A stretch of DNA of 64,000 bases from Fimenecus sp045613065 (GCA_045613065.1 JAZLAH010000044.1:1-64000), one strand, 5' to 3'; positions 25,685-35,013 are shown, counted from the stretch's first letter. Program-made: numbers and translations. The notes: generated by a model not told the origin, from the letters alone.

Positions 25685-25716
25685 AAGCCTTGGGAACGAA
25701 AAAATTCTCAAGGCTT
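25685..25716 (+). terminator. terminator of the YdjC-family gene
   Basis: AAGCCTTG (25685-25692) pairs with CAAGGCTT (25709-25716), with further GAA/TTC pairs inside, followed by AATTTTTAC. Confidence 0.8.
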
Positions 25717-25756
25717 AATTTTTACTATTAAATATTAAATGGTAATCAAAACAAAA

Positions 25757-25785
25757 AGCCGAGTGTCCATTACGAACACTCGGCT
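25757..25785 (-). terminator. terminator of the secreted Cys-rich protein gene
   Basis: On the minus strand AGCCGAGTGT pairs with ACACTCGGCT (outer limits 25757 and 25785), followed by TTTTGTTTTG. Confidence 0.88.
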
Positions 25786-25802
25786 AAACTTTTATTTAGA
25801 TA

Positions 25803-27044
25803 TTAATAATGACGTTCGCCACATTTACAAACTGAGTTAAGACGGAAAATCTTCTGGAAGAAGAGCGCAAAGTCAAAGAAGAACTTTGAAATACCCTTCT
25901 TGTGGCAATTACATGAACAATTTTCAGATGGGTCCTCTGGTTCAACCATAATTCTGTTACAGTAGTCACAGTGGTTGTTGTTATCAGCGTCAGCACATTC
26001 TGCAATCTGAGGAATTACATCGCCACCTGCGATTACTATGTCACATTCTTCACATACGATAGAAGGTGTATGACCAGCTGCCTGACAAGTAGCATCAGTG
26101 TGATGAAGATATTTAAGTTCATGTTCAACATTTTTTGTTATTTCTGATGTTGTACCATCCTCATTTGTTATTGTTTCTTTCACTTCTACTGTATGAGAAG
26201 TTCCATTAACGATTGTAAAATACCAGTCATCAGAACTTAAGTTTCCATCTTTAAGACCGATGAAATATCTTTCACCTTTTTCAAGTAAGAATGGGAAATT
26301 AAAATTCTTATTATCAGCGCTCACATTAGCATCATTAGCAAGAACAACTGTACCTGTTTCATCAACAATTACGAAATTAGGGTCAGCTGCCCTTTTAACC
26401 AATGTCTCCACATCATCAGGATTTTCAGATTTTAAAATGTATGGTACTGTTTTATTAGGTGTAAATCTAAACCAAACACGGTTTGTTTTTGAAGCAAGTT
26501 GAATTCTTTCACCTGCGTTAATATCTACACCGTCAAACACTTCACCACATGGACAACAACCAACGATATTGTCAGCCTTTTCATGTGTACAGTCATTAAG
26601 GCATGTTACACATTTTCCATCTACATATACTTCGTGTAAACAGTTGATTGAAACATCCCATTGATTTCCACTAAGTGAGTTATGCATTGCAAGGTAATAT
26701 GTTGTACCTAATTCACAATTCAATTCATATCTAAAGTTATGATAAGAACCATTGTTTTCAGCTTTTCCCACAAAGTTACTGCTACTAAGGCTATTCTTAT
26801 ATACTTCAAGAACAGGATTACAAGTTAAACTTGATTTCCCATCAGAAGTGATTACAACCTTACCACTTCCTACAGGAACAAACTTTACGATAACAAAATC
26901 ATCGTGAACAGCACCTGGAAGATAAACTGTTTTTGTCTCGCCAATAGTCATTGTACAATCAGCTTCTTGTTTAGCAACAGCCAACATTGAAATTGCTGAA
27001 AGCATCATAACAAGTGCGAGTACAACTGATAAAACTTTTTTCAT
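25803..27044 (-). CDS. secreted protein with conserved-looking Cys/aromatic C-terminal tail
   Basis: A 413-residue exported protein of unknown function. Residues 1 to about 25 are a signal peptide (VLSVVLALVMMLSAISMLAVA). Two beta-rich domains of similar plan follow (about 28-135 and 170-290), each with features of pre-peptidase/PPC-like folds such as TYYLAMHNS and RYFIGLKDG. Cys-rich knots lie at about 140-165 (CVTCLNDC, CCPCGE) and 340-375 (CEECD, CDYCN). The last 35 residues, CSCNCHKKGISKFFF followed by an amphipathic aromatic stretch and CKCGERHY, look like a tail for retention or metal binding. I recall similar CxCNCH...CxCG tails on other Clostridia surface proteins, so it may be a sorting signal. 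It is monocistronic with its own terminator. Confidence 0.75.
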   Translation of the reverse strand: MKKVLSVVLALVMMLSAISMLAVAKQEADCTMTIGETKTVYLPGAVHDDFVIVKFVPVGSGKVVITSDGKSSLTCNPVLEVYKNSLSSSNFVGKAENNGSYHNFRYELNCELGTTYYLAMHNSLSGNQWDVSINCLHEVYVDGKCVTCLNDCTHEKADNIVGCCPCGEVFDGVDINAGERIQLASKTNRVWFRFTPNKTVPYILKSENPDDVETLVKRAADPNFVIVDETGTVVLANDANVSADNKNFNFPFLLEKGERYFIGLKDGNLSSDDWYFTIVNGTSHTVEVKETITNEDGTTSEITKNVEHELKYLHHTDATCQAAGHTPSIVCEECDIVIAGGDVIPQIAECADADNNNHCDYCNRIMVEPEDPSENCSCNCHKKGISKFFFDFALFFQKIFRLNSVCKCGERHY

Positions 27045-27175
27045 AATTCATTCTCCTTATTTGTAATATATTTTTGCTAAAACTTTTCAGTACCCATAAT
27101 TTTATCACTCGTACCAAATAATGTCAATACACACAAAGTGATTTCCATGTTGTTTTACACTTATTAAAGACATGA

Positions 27176-27208
27176 CAATGTCCTGATAAAACAGCCATCA
27201 GGACATTG
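27176..27208 (-). terminator. stem-loop after the membrane protein gene
   Basis: CAATGTCCTGAT (27176-27187) pairs perfectly with ATCAGGACATTG (27197-27208). On the minus strand it follows the gene ending at 27217, but the T-rich tail is weak. Confidence 0.65.
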
Positions 27209-27216
27209 ATATCAAT

Positions 27217-28191
27217 TTAGTATGTAATTGAATAATCTTTTATAAATGTAATACTTGCACCGACATTATGAGTACCAAGCAAATTCACAACAACGTTCAT
27301 TGTTAACGGAGTTGAATAAACAGCGTGAACCATTCTACCTGTTGCCTTATCGATAGTTGCTGTAACTTCGCAATTGTAATAGGTTGCTGAAAACTCTTCA
27401 AGGAATGATGGTGCTTTTTCAGCGAGTTCTCCCGCTTCAATAACATCACAAACTGAACCTACACCTGAACCTGCTTTAGGATTTTTTTCATCCTTAAGTT
27501 TAAAATAAATTACATATTCTTTGCCGTTATCCTTACACTCTGCCTTTACCACATCACTTGCTTTAAGGCAACTTGCATAATCCTGACCAGGAACAATGAA
27601 GTTTTCACGGATTTCTTCTTTTGTTGCATAAGTAATTGGTTCAGTATCATCTGCCATAACTTCGTTTATAAATGTGCCTGACATTGATTCAAGAGCTTTT
27701 GGAACAACCAAATCATCAACATTTCTCTTTTCATAGTTTTTAACTACTTTTGTTGCCTCTGTTTTTACTTTATTTGCACATTTATTAAAATATGCAACCA
27801 ATTCTTCGGTTGAACCGAATGCACTTTCCTGATTTTTATTTTCGTCAAGTGTTTCTTCATTATCTGATGGATTAACAGAAATTTCCACATCTGTAGAAGC
27901 ATCAACTCCACCCACAGTTGATTCCGCTGAATCGCCAATAACAGGTGATGACTCATCAACAAATCCGGAATCACTGTTTACACTCTGTTGAACATCAGAA
28001 TTTACAATTACATTATTTCCTTTAACCTTTCCTGCAAAAGTGTGTGCTGTTGAAACAACACTAAACGCAATAACAATAGAAAGTAAAACTGCAAGTACAG
28101 AAACGAAAGCATTTGAAAAGTTTTCAGCCTTTAATGCCTTCTTATCCATTTTTTCCTTGTATTCTTCAGGAGTTAATTGTTTTTTAGCCAT
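27217..28191 (-). CDS. membrane-anchored protein of unknown function
   Basis: A 324-residue protein beginning MAKKQLTPEEYKEKMDKKAL, starting at ATG 28191 behind GAGGAAGG. A charged cytoplasmic N-terminus of about 27 residues precedes one transmembrane segment (about 28-50, FVSVLAVLLSIVIAFSVVS). After it come a low-complexity Ser/Asp/Glu linker (about 60-115) and a folded extracellular domain (about 120-324). The latter contains helices (ELVAYFNKCANKVKTEATKVV) followed by beta strands. I do not recognise the family. The secreted protein gene at 25803 lies downstream on the same strand but each gene has its own terminator. Confidence 0.72.
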   Translation of the reverse strand: MAKKQLTPEEYKEKMDKKALKAENFSNAFVSVLAVLLSIVIAFSVVSTAHTFAGKVKGNNVIVNSDVQQSVNSDSGFVDESSPVIGDSAESTVGGVDASTDVEISVNPSDNEETLDENKNQESAFGSTEELVAYFNKCANKVKTEATKVVKNYEKRNVDDLVVPKALESMSGTFINEVMADDTEPITYATKEEIRENFIVPGQDYASCLKASDVVKAECKDNGKEYVIYFKLKDEKNPKAGSGVGSVCDVIEAGELAEKAPSFLEEFSATYYNCEVTATIDKATGRMVHAVYSTPLTMNVVVNLLGTHNVGASITFIKDYSITY

Positions 28192-28280
28192 TATCCTTCC
28201 TCTTTTCCCTAACATTAATTATAAGAAGATTATATCACATCAAATATTTGTTGACAATTATACATAATAAACAATAAAAA

Positions 28281-28309
28281 GCAGAGGAAATTGTAACAAT
28301 CTCCTCTGC
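28281..28309 (-). terminator. terminator of the DUF2804 gene
   Basis: GCAGAGGA and TCCTCTGC form the stem (outer limits 28281 and 28309) with inner ATTG/CAAT pairs; on the minus strand TTTTTATTG follows. Confidence 0.85.
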
Positions 28310-28316
28310 ATAAATA

Positions 28317-29405
28317 TTACCATCTATTTTCTACATATTCGCAAAATGCGTACATATCCTTGATTTCAAGTTTTGTTCCGTCATCAAGAGTAACATCACC
28401 ACTCCAAAGACCATGAACCTGATGTGAGTGCATTCTACCGATTTTAAGGTCAAGGTCAGAATGATGGTCATAGAATGGTTTCATAGTAAGATTAAATCTT
28501 CCATCCTCAGAAACAAATTTCCAAGGTTCCATATATTTATCGTCCTTAGGGAAAGTTTCAACGTCAACAGCACCGAATTTATGTACTTTTCCGTCATAGA
28601 AAATAGCTGTTTCAGTTGCATTGCTCTCGTTACCGATAGCCCATGTAATTTCAAAACCGAAAAGATGCTTTTCTCCATTTTCATCTGTAAGATATGTAGA
28701 ACCGTTACCCCAATACCATACCATTTCGTGGATTGTGTTAACACGTCCCCAGTCAAGGAAACCGAATGTATCATCCTTTGTGAATGTATATGTATCATTG
28801 CCGATTCTCATTGTACCCTCACATGGCATACAGTTCTGTTTAGTTGTCATGAAATATCTTGTTGGGTCTTCGTCAAATGGGAGAACAGTTGTGATATTTT
28901 CAAGACCAGGCATAATATCCATTTGGAAATTACACTCAACAACGCCTCTATCCTTTGTTGCACATCTGAACCAGAGTGTTCTTTCTGTTTCCTTTGTATC
29001 GAAATCGAAATCAGCACCACTGATACTATCTCTGTAACGATTAGGAACGTCACCTTTTGCAGGTGGAACATGTTTGCTGCCACCCAAGAAGAATTTAGTA
29101 CAATCGATAATCTGTTTGCCATTCACAAGGTCAATAAGCTTTGCACCAACATAACCACCGATGTTAATGTTTGCAAAACTTAACTGAACCATATATTTAC
29201 CGTTTGACACCTGATAAAAGTCCCATTCCTTACGGCTCATAACACCTGTTTTAACAAGATTACGGTCGTACTCGAAAACATTGTGTCTTGCCCAGCCTTT
29301 GGCATTAAGTGTACCATTAGCATTGAGAAGTGGTGTGCTTTCTGTGTATTCAGTCTGTTTTGATTTTTCTTTCCAGTCCCAAAATGGAACATAGGTTCTT
29401 TCCAT
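28317..29405 (-). CDS. DUF2804 family protein
   Basis: A 362-residue soluble protein of the DUF2804 family. Recognisable segments are the opening with PLLNANGTLNAKGWAR, EWDFYQVSNGKY, KQNCMPCEGTMRIG, and the central FGFLDWGRVNT followed by WYWGNGS. The fold is predicted to be a beta-sandwich pair, and the biochemical role of the family is not known to me; a hydrolase or carotenoid-1,2-hydratase/lipocalin-like activity has been suggested for related folds. ATG 29405 is preferred because GGGAGA lies eight bases upstream. The gene is monocistronic and ends in a strong terminator. Confidence 0.82.
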   Translation of the reverse strand: MERTYVPFWDWKEKSKQTEYTESTPLLNANGTLNAKGWARHNVFEYDRNLVKTGVMSRKEWDFYQVSNGKYMVQLSFANINIGGYVGAKLIDLVNGKQIIDCTKFFLGGSKHVPPAKGDVPNRYRDSISGADFDFDTKETERTLWFRCATKDRGVVECNFQMDIMPGLENITTVLPFDEDPTRYFMTTKQNCMPCEGTMRIGNDTYTFTKDDTFGFLDWGRVNTIHEMVWYWGNGSTYLTDENGEKHLFGFEITWAIGNESNATETAIFYDGKVHKFGAVDVETFPKDDKYMEPWKFVSEDGRFNLTMKPFYDHHSDLDLKIGRMHSHQVHGLWSGDVTLDDGTKLEIKDMYAFCEYVENRW

Positions 29406-29488
29406 TTTCATCTCTCCCATAAAAATTTCCACTTTAAAGTAATTATACTAACTTATTTCCCCATTTGCAATACTTATACAGATTTTTT

Positions 29489-29917
29489 TCAATTATTTGC
29501 ATAAAAATACATATCATATCCACCAACCGTTATGGGCAGAGTCAATTCTTTTGTTCCATCAGCAAAAGTAGTGTACGCAACAGTTGCATATCCTTCTTCA
29601 CCTTTTATTATGATTTTATAGTCACCTGAGTTTTCAGTAACATACATTTCCTCATAAGCACCCAGATATGTTTCATTCTTCGTTTTATCCTCGATGACAA
29701 TTTCACCATCTTTGGCAGTAAGCACAACATCAACCACTTCCGCATCCGGATATGTCTCATTCTTTTCATCAACTGCCACTACAATATTCTCTTCATTTAA
29801 GTTTGCTGCTGTACGAAGTTGCCACTCATAGCCCTCGATTTCCAACTCACTGTTTCCACAAGAAGTGAATATCATAGCCAGAATACATATGAACAACACT
29901 GGAATTAATTTTTTCAT
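29489..29917 (-). CDS. lipoprotein of unknown function
   Basis: A 142-residue precursor with a lipoprotein signal: MKKLIPVLFICILAMIFTSCGNSE, with the lipobox Cys near residue 21. The mature part is a small acidic beta-rich domain, rich in Tyr, Glu and Val, about 120 residues long. The start at 29917 with GAGAGGT upstream is preferred over an upstream frame extension. It begins 4 bp past the stop of the Gfo/Idh/MocA gene, so it is co-transcribed with it. The role is unknown. Confidence 0.75.
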   Translation of the reverse strand: MKKLIPVLFICILAMIFTSCGNSELEIEGYEWQLRTAANLNEENIVVAVDEKNETYPDAEVVDVVLTAKDGEIVIEDKTKNETYLGAYEEMYVTENSGDYKIIIKGEEGYATVAYTTFADGTKELTLPITVGGYDMYFYANN

Positions 29918-29921
29918 TTTT

Positions 29922-30881
29922 TTACCTCTCAAACGGATATACAAGATTCATCTGACGACGACACTCGTCCATAATTTTCATACACTCTCTTGTTGCTTCA
30001 AAAGGAATATATGACGACTCTTTTTTGCCGTTTCTTATTTCTTCTGCAACACAATTAAATTCAGTAAGATAGTCAGTTTTACCTCTGAAAACTTCTCTTT
30101 TAAGCCCTTTTTTGAGAATTGCTTTTGATGCCATATGAAAGAATACAGGTAAATTTATATTACCTTTTGTACCTATAATTTTACAATTCTCTTTAAGTTT
30201 ACAAAGTGACATATTAAGTGTGCATTTGAAACTACCATAATCAAGAACCACAGTTTCCGAGATATCAATACCATCTTTAATTTCACCATCACATTTTATT
30301 CCTTTTGGTACACCAAAAAGATTGTAACAATATGTAATCGGATAAATACCAATATCAAGAAGTGCACCACCTGCTGTTTCAGGCATCAAAACTCTTGAAT
30401 CCTTCGACATCCTGATACCTGGAAATGCATAGTTAATGACAACATCTTTAATCTCACCTATTTCACCACTCTGCACCCATTCTTTCACCTTAAGTGCAAC
30501 AGGTGAAAACCAAGTCCACATAGCTTCACAGAAATATGTATTAGTTTCTTTTGCAGTATTTATAAGTATATCAACATCTTTTACTGACACACCAACAGGC
30601 TTTTCACATAACACGGCTTTACCCAATTTCATAGCTTTTACTGCATACTCAATATGAGAAGTATGAGGTGTTGCAATATAAACGCCCTCAACGTCATCAC
30701 GATTTACTGCACTTTCAAAGTCTTTATACGCCACAGCACTATATTTATCTGCAAATCTCTTTGCTTTCCCGAAAGTACGGCTATATACTGACACTATTTT
30801 ATGATTACCCTTTGAAATATTCATTGCAGTACTTTTTGCTATACTGCCACTACCTATATATGCCCATCTGAAATCCACCAT
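29922..30881 (-). CDS. Gfo/Idh/MocA family oxidoreductase
   Basis: A 319-residue NAD(P)-dependent dehydrogenase. The N-terminal Rossmann fold has YIGSGSIAKS, then YIATPHTSH and the catalytic-site CEKPVG near residue 95. The C-terminal half has the family's beta-sheet domain with GGALLDIGIYPI, where the conserved Asp/His region acts on a sugar. Members oxidise or reduce sugars or cyclitols, or act like trans-1,2-dihydrobenzene-1,2-diol dehydrogenase, which this sequence resembles in its GGALLDIGIY motif. The start has AGGGGAGC upstream. It leads a short operon with the lipoprotein gene. The substrate is undetermined. Confidence 0.88.
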   Translation of the reverse strand: MVDFRWAYIGSGSIAKSTAMNISKGNHKIVSVYSRTFGKAKRFADKYSAVAYKDFESAVNRDDVEGVYIATPHTSHIEYAVKAMKLGKAVLCEKPVGVSVKDVDILINTAKETNTYFCEAMWTWFSPVALKVKEWVQSGEIGEIKDVVINYAFPGIRMSKDSRVLMPETAGGALLDIGIYPITYCYNLFGVPKGIKCDGEIKDGIDISETVVLDYGSFKCTLNMSLCKLKENCKIIGTKGNINLPVFFHMASKAILKKGLKREVFRGKTDYLTEFNCVAEEIRNGKKESSYIPFEATRECMKIMDECRRQMNLVYPFER

Positions 30882-30894
30882 TTTCAGCTCCCCT

Positions 30895-31326
30895 TTAGGT
30901 AAAATCCACTTTTTGTGGAAAAATCCTGCTTTCTATTTCCAATATATCGTCAACCTGAACTTCGGTATTATCTGTAAAACAAATAACTCTATTAAGATAA
31001 TCGTATTTCTTTACTTTCCCCACAAAATCAACATACATTCCACCATTTTTCAAACTATCTGGAATAAAATATGTTACTGTAATTTCGGGTTGGTCGTAAA
31101 TATGCTCCATAATAAAATTGAATTTTTCATTGAGCATCGTTTTCGTTGTTTCATCCAACTCAATTTTTTTATCGGTAAGTCTTGCTGTTTCTTTAATCGC
31201 CTCATCATGTCCTGTCAATGCTGCAAAAGGAGAAAATTGTGCAGCACGGTCGTGAGCCGACATAAAAGGTCTTTTCTTTGACCTATAATGAGGAAGATTT
31301 ATAATATCGTTATATCTGTCGTCCAT
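30895..31326 (-). CDS. YolD-like protein of the Y-family polymerase operon
   Basis: A 143-residue protein whose N-terminus, RPFMSAHDRAAQFSPFAALTGHDEA, matches the YolD-like pattern (R...FxPFxALxGxxE). The rest is a small beta domain. YolD-like genes sit next to UmuC-type polymerases in many Firmicutes, as here, and probably assist translesion synthesis. It starts behind AAAGGATAG, 11 bp after the GNAT gene. The assignment rests on the motif and the context; the precise function is unknown. Confidence 0.78.
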   Translation of the reverse strand: MDDRYNDIINLPHYRSKKRPFMSAHDRAAQFSPFAALTGHDEAIKETARLTDKKIELDETTKTMLNEKFNFIMEHIYDQPEITVTYFIPDSLKNGGMYVDFVGKVKKYDYLNRVICFTDNTEVQVDDILEIESRIFPQKVDFT

Positions 31327-31337
31327 TTCTCTATCCT

Positions 31338-31820
31338 TTATAAATTAAGTTTCATATAAATCGTATTATCTAACGGGCTATCATTGTAGCATCCAATTTC
31401 ATAAAACCCAATTTTCTTATACATATTTATTGCTGTTGTTAAAAAAGGTAATGTATCAAGCAGCATACTGCTATAACCTATCTCTCTTGCATCAGAAATA
31501 ACCTTCTCAACAAGGATTTTTGCAATTCCCCTATTTCTGAATTGACTTTTCACATAAAGCCTTTTCATTTCGCATTGTGTATTATTAAGTTTTCTCAATG
31601 CAATACATCCTGCAATCTGATTTTCAAAATATGCCACATAAAGTCTGCCATAGGGCAAGCCATATTTTTCTTCTAAATTCTCTACTTCATGGCCATATTT
31701 TTGAATTTCAAGATACTTTTTAAATTTGCTATCTCCTGAAACAAGGAAATCAGTGTATTCAGTAAACAAAGCTTTAACTTCATTTTTCAATTCATATCCA
31801 TATACAATTTTCACACTCAT
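31338..31820 (-). CDS. GNAT family N-acetyltransferase
   Basis: A 160-residue acetyltransferase. The acetyl-CoA loop is KSQFRNRGIAKILV, preceded by CEMKRLYV and followed by LLDTLPFLTTAINMYKKIGF. ATG 31820 lies 1 bp past the stop of the Y-family polymerase gene (TAA A ATG), so the two are translationally coupled; longer frames would overlap the polymerase gene. The acceptor substrate is not apparent. Its position between the polymerase and YolD genes is unusual and may only reflect operon insertion. Confidence 0.82.
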   Translation of the reverse strand: MSVKIVYGYELKNEVKALFTEYTDFLVSGDSKFKKYLEIQKYGHEVENLEEKYGLPYGRLYVAYFENQIAGCIALRKLNNTQCEMKRLYVKSQFRNRGIAKILVEKVISDAREIGYSSMLLDTLPFLTTAINMYKKIGFYEIGCYNDSPLDNTIYMKLNL

Positions 31821-31821
31821 T

Positions 31822-33324
31822 TTATGCTTTGTGACCACCAATCTGTCTGTTTCTGTCTTTTGCTGTTGCACCTTCTTCAAGATTCATGCCTTTAAGAATT
31901 GCATTTTTTCCGTATTTCTTTTTTATCTCTATAACAGCCTGTTGCATACGCTTTTCTTTTTGGAGATTTTCTTCTTCCTTCTGCCTTCTTTTTTCCAAAG
32001 TCTCATAATCAGTAAACAAATCAAGTTGTTCAGGCATTTTTTCCTGTACGTCACTTTCTCTTGCAAGTTTACAAACTGCTATAGTTATTCTTCGTACCAA
32101 CAAACTTTTATTTACAATTTTATCAAACAGTTCCATAGTTGCATCCACAATCAGTTTTGAGGATGATGTCTGTCGTGTAAGATTCCATGTCCCGTGAGCA
32201 TATTTTGGAACTTGTCTGCCATAATGGTCAGTGATAATTTCACCTTTATACGTACTTCTTATGGTGTCATTTGTAAGATTTTCAATATCATATCCTACCG
32301 TCAGCACTATTTGATTTGTCACAAGTCCCTTTTCAACAAGGTCAAGGACAAGAAGCTCTGTCATTTCTCTTGTTACAAGCTTTGCTTTATTGAAATAATA
32401 TGGAGTCTGAAGCACTTGACCTGAACTCAAACTGTTTGTTGATGGTTTGTATGCTTTAACATCTGCTATTGTACAAGGCTCCCAACCCCATGCATGGTCA
32501 ATAAGCAATTCCGCATTGATACCAAATAATTTATACAAGAAATCCTCATCAAATATGGAATATCGGGCAACATCTCCCATTGTGTATATTCCGTATCTTT
32601 CAAGTTTGGTTGCATAGCCCTTGCCAACTCTCCAGAAATCTGTAAGTGGTTTATGTGACCATAGTTTCTCACGATAACTCATCTCGTCAAGTTCTGCAAT
32701 TCGTACACCATCTTTATCAGCAGGAATATGCTTTGCCACAATATCCATAGCAATTTTAGCAAGATACATATTGGTTCCGATTCCTGCAGTAGCAACAATC
32801 CCTGTTTCTTTAAGCACTTCCTGAATAAGCATTCTTGCAAAATCGTGTGCAGTCATCTTATATGTTGCAAGATAATGAGTTATATCAATAAAAACTTCGT
32901 CAATGGAATAAACATGAATATCTTCCGGAGCTATATATTTCAAATACACGTTATATATGCGTGTACTGTACTCCATATAATATGCCATACGAGGTGGAGC
33001 AACAATATAGTCAAATTCTAATGATGGATTACTTTCAATTTCAACAAAATTTGATGATGCACCTGTAAACTTTTTTCCAGGTGCATTTCTTCGTCTTTGG
33101 TTATTAATCTCATTCACCTTTTGCACGACTTCAAAAAGTCTTGCTCTGCCTGAAACACCATAAGATTTAAGAGATGGTGTCACAGCAAGACAAACAGTCT
33201 TTTCTGTACGACTTTTATCTGCCACAACAAGATTTGTGGTTAATGGATTAAGTCCTCTTTCAATACACTCGACCGAGGCATAAAACGACTTTAAATCTAT
33301 GCAAAGATATCTATGTTCTGTCAA
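31822..33324 (-). CDS. Y-family DNA polymerase (UmuC/DinB-like)
   Basis: A 500-residue translesion polymerase. The catalytic motifs CIDLKSFYASVE (residues 8-19), the later YSIDEVFIDIT and the GIGTNMYLAKIAMD segment are intact. The palm is followed by a helix-hairpin-helix part (DFWRVGKGYATKLERYGI) and a little-finger domain. PEQLDLF near residue 430 is a classical beta-clamp binding motif, and a charged coiled-coil tail comes after it. It resembles the UvrX/YqjW group of Firmicutes. It appears to start with TTG 33324 behind GAGG. It heads an operon with a GNAT and a YolD-like gene. No clear LexA box of the GAAC-N4-GTTC type is seen upstream. Confidence 0.9.
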   Translation of the reverse strand: MTEHRYLCIDLKSFYASVECIERGLNPLTTNLVVADKSRTEKTVCLAVTPSLKSYGVSGRARLFEVVQKVNEINNQRRRNAPGKKFTGASSNFVEIESNPSLEFDYIVAPPRMAYYMEYSTRIYNVYLKYIAPEDIHVYSIDEVFIDITHYLATYKMTAHDFARMLIQEVLKETGIVATAGIGTNMYLAKIAMDIVAKHIPADKDGVRIAELDEMSYREKLWSHKPLTDFWRVGKGYATKLERYGIYTMGDVARYSIFDEDFLYKLFGINAELLIDHAWGWEPCTIADVKAYKPSTNSLSSGQVLQTPYYFNKAKLVTREMTELLVLDLVEKGLVTNQIVLTVGYDIENLTNDTIRSTYKGEIITDHYGRQVPKYAHGTWNLTRQTSSSKLIVDATMELFDKIVNKSLLVRRITIAVCKLARESDVQEKMPEQLDLFTDYETLEKRRQKEEENLQKEKRMQQAVIEIKKKYGKNAILKGMNLEEGATAKDRNRQIGGHKA

Positions 33325-33405
33325 TTACCTCAGTCCTCTCGTTTAAATGCATCTATATCATATAACAATACCATATTATTTTCAATTATTTTTGTTGTTT
33401 TTGTC

Positions 33406-33434
33406 TTTACAAATTAAAAAAAATAGCATATAAT
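33406..33434 (+). promoter_or_regulatory. promoter of the amino-acid permease gene
   Basis: TTTACA (33406-33411), 17 bp, TATAAT (33429-33434). Confidence 0.75.
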
Positions 33435-33471
33435 TGTTTTAATTTATTAAAGTGAAAGGATGGGTTCAATT

Positions 33472-34917
33472 ATGGATAAGGGACTCAAAAAGCAATACGG
33501 CCTTTTAATGGCTATCTGCATGGTTGTAGGTACTGTTGTAGGCTCAGGTGTTTTCTTTAAAGCTCAGGCAATTCTTCAAAAGACAAATGGTGATATGCCA
33601 ATGGGTATCATCGCATGGATTATCGGTGGCGCAGTTATGATTTGCTGTGTTCTCGCTTTCTGTGTTATGGCTCAGCAGTATGAAAAAGTTAACGGTCTTG
33701 TTGACTATGCTGAAGCAACAATCGGTAATAGGTATGCATACTTTATGGGTTGGTTTGCTACAACTATTTACACTCCTGCAATGACATCAGTTCTTGCATG
33801 GCTTACTGCAAGATATTTCCTTACATTCTTAGTTTCTGTAAATCCTGATTTACAGCTTGCAGGTGACCCTGTAACAGGTTCTGAAACATTCCTTCTTGCA
33901 GGTTTCATCCTTATCTGTGTTTTCGCTATAAACACACTTTCATCAAAGCTTGCAGGTAAACTCCAGATTAGTGCTACATTCATTAAGCTTATTCCACTTC
34001 TCTTAATGGCAGTTGTTGGTACAATTTATGGTCTTTCACACGATATGACAGGTGCTCCTGTTGATGCAGGCACATCAATGCTTTCATCAAACTTTGCAAC
34101 AGGCACAGGTAACTATTCAGTTCTTTTTGGTGCTGTTGTTGCTACTGCATTCGCTTATGAAGGCTGGATTCTTGCTACATCAATCAACTCAGAAATCAAA
34201 GATTCTAAAAAGAATCTTCCTATCGCTCTTGTATTAGGTGGTATCATCATTATTGCAATCTACCTCTTCTACTACATCGGTATTGCTGGTGGTGCTCCTG
34301 TTTCAACTCTTATGGAAAGTGGTACAACAACTGCTTTCACAACTGTTTTCGGTAATGTTCTTGGTAACATTCTTAACCTCTTCGTTGCTGTTTCTTGTCT
34401 TGGTACACTTAATGGTCTTCTTATCGGTTGTATCCGTGGTATGTACTCAATTTCAGTTCGTGGCTATGGTCCAAAAGTTGACCTTATGAAACAGGTTGAC
34501 CCTGCATCTGGTATGCCATCAAACTCATGTATCATCGGTCTTGTAATCGTTGCCGGATGGCTCGTTTACTTCTATGGTGCAAATCTTACAGCAACTCCTT
34601 GGTTCGGTAAATTCAGCTTTGACTCATCAGAGCTTCCAATCATCACAATCTATGCGCTTTACATTCCAATGTTCATCCAGTTTATGAGAAAAGAAAAGAA
34701 CCTTCCTCCACTTAAGAGATTCGTTCTTCCTTCACTTGGAGTTATCGGTTCTGCATTTATGGTATTTGCTGCTTTCTATTCACATGGTTATATGCCTTAT
34801 CTTGCAGCAAAAGAAAATGGCGAATTCTCATGTCCTGTTCTTTTCTACCTTATCGTATTTGCAGTAATTATGGCAATCGGTATGCTCGCAATGAACCCAA
34901 AGAAAAAGGCAAAATAA
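33472..34917 (+). CDS. APC superfamily amino-acid permease
   Basis: A 481-residue membrane protein with twelve or more hydrophobic segments. Transmembrane helix 1 has VVGTVVGSGVFFKAQAIL, the unwound GSG substrate motif of APC transporters, and AFAYEGWILATSINSEIKDSKKNLP is the helix 6 region found in LAT/serine-threonine exchanger-like carriers. It imports or exchanges amino acids. The start at 33472 leaves AAAGGA at normal distance; ATG 33460 would overlap that site. It is monocistronic, with promoter and terminator. The amino acid transported is not deducible. Confidence 0.9.
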   Translation: MDKGLKKQYGLLMAICMVVGTVVGSGVFFKAQAILQKTNGDMPMGIIAWIIGGAVMICCVLAFCVMAQQYEKVNGLVDYAEATIGNRYAYFMGWFATTIYTPAMTSVLAWLTARYFLTFLVSVNPDLQLAGDPVTGSETFLLAGFILICVFAINTLSSKLAGKLQISATFIKLIPLLLMAVVGTIYGLSHDMTGAPVDAGTSMLSSNFATGTGNYSVLFGAVVATAFAYEGWILATSINSEIKDSKKNLPIALVLGGIIIIAIYLFYYIGIAGGAPVSTLMESGTTTAFTTVFGNVLGNILNLFVAVSCLGTLNGLLIGCIRGMYSISVRGYGPKVDLMKQVDPASGMPSNSCIIGLVIVAGWLVYFYGANLTATPWFGKFSFDSSELPIITIYALYIPMFIQFMRKEKNLPPLKRFVLPSLGVIGSAFMVFAAFYSHGYMPYLAAKENGEFSCPVLFYLIVFAVIMAIGMLAMNPKKKAK

Positions 34918-34935
34918 AAACCAACAATAACAAAC

Positions 34936-34969
34936 AACACCCTGTTAAGGAAAAACCTTACAGGGTGTT
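34936..34969 (+). terminator. terminator of the amino-acid permease gene
   Basis: AACACCCTG (34936-34944) pairs with CAGGGTGTT (34961-34969) with further AAGG/CCTT pairs, followed by TTCTTTT. Confidence 0.9.
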
Positions 34970-34984
34970 TTCTTTTGCATATTC

Positions 34985-35013
34985 TTGAAATGTTGTGCTT
35001 ATTGTTATATAAT
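34985..35013 (+). promoter_or_regulatory. promoter of cysK
   Basis: TTGAAA (34985-34990), 17 bp, TATAAT (35008-35013), leading to AGGAGGTAG before cysK. No T-box or S-box is present in the short leader. Confidence 0.8.

Noticed and set aside
33325..33460. LexA (SOS) box upstream of the Y-family polymerase operon
   Set aside because: No GAAC-N4-GTTC palindrome is present; the only GAAC-like piece lies within the coding start and has no partner.
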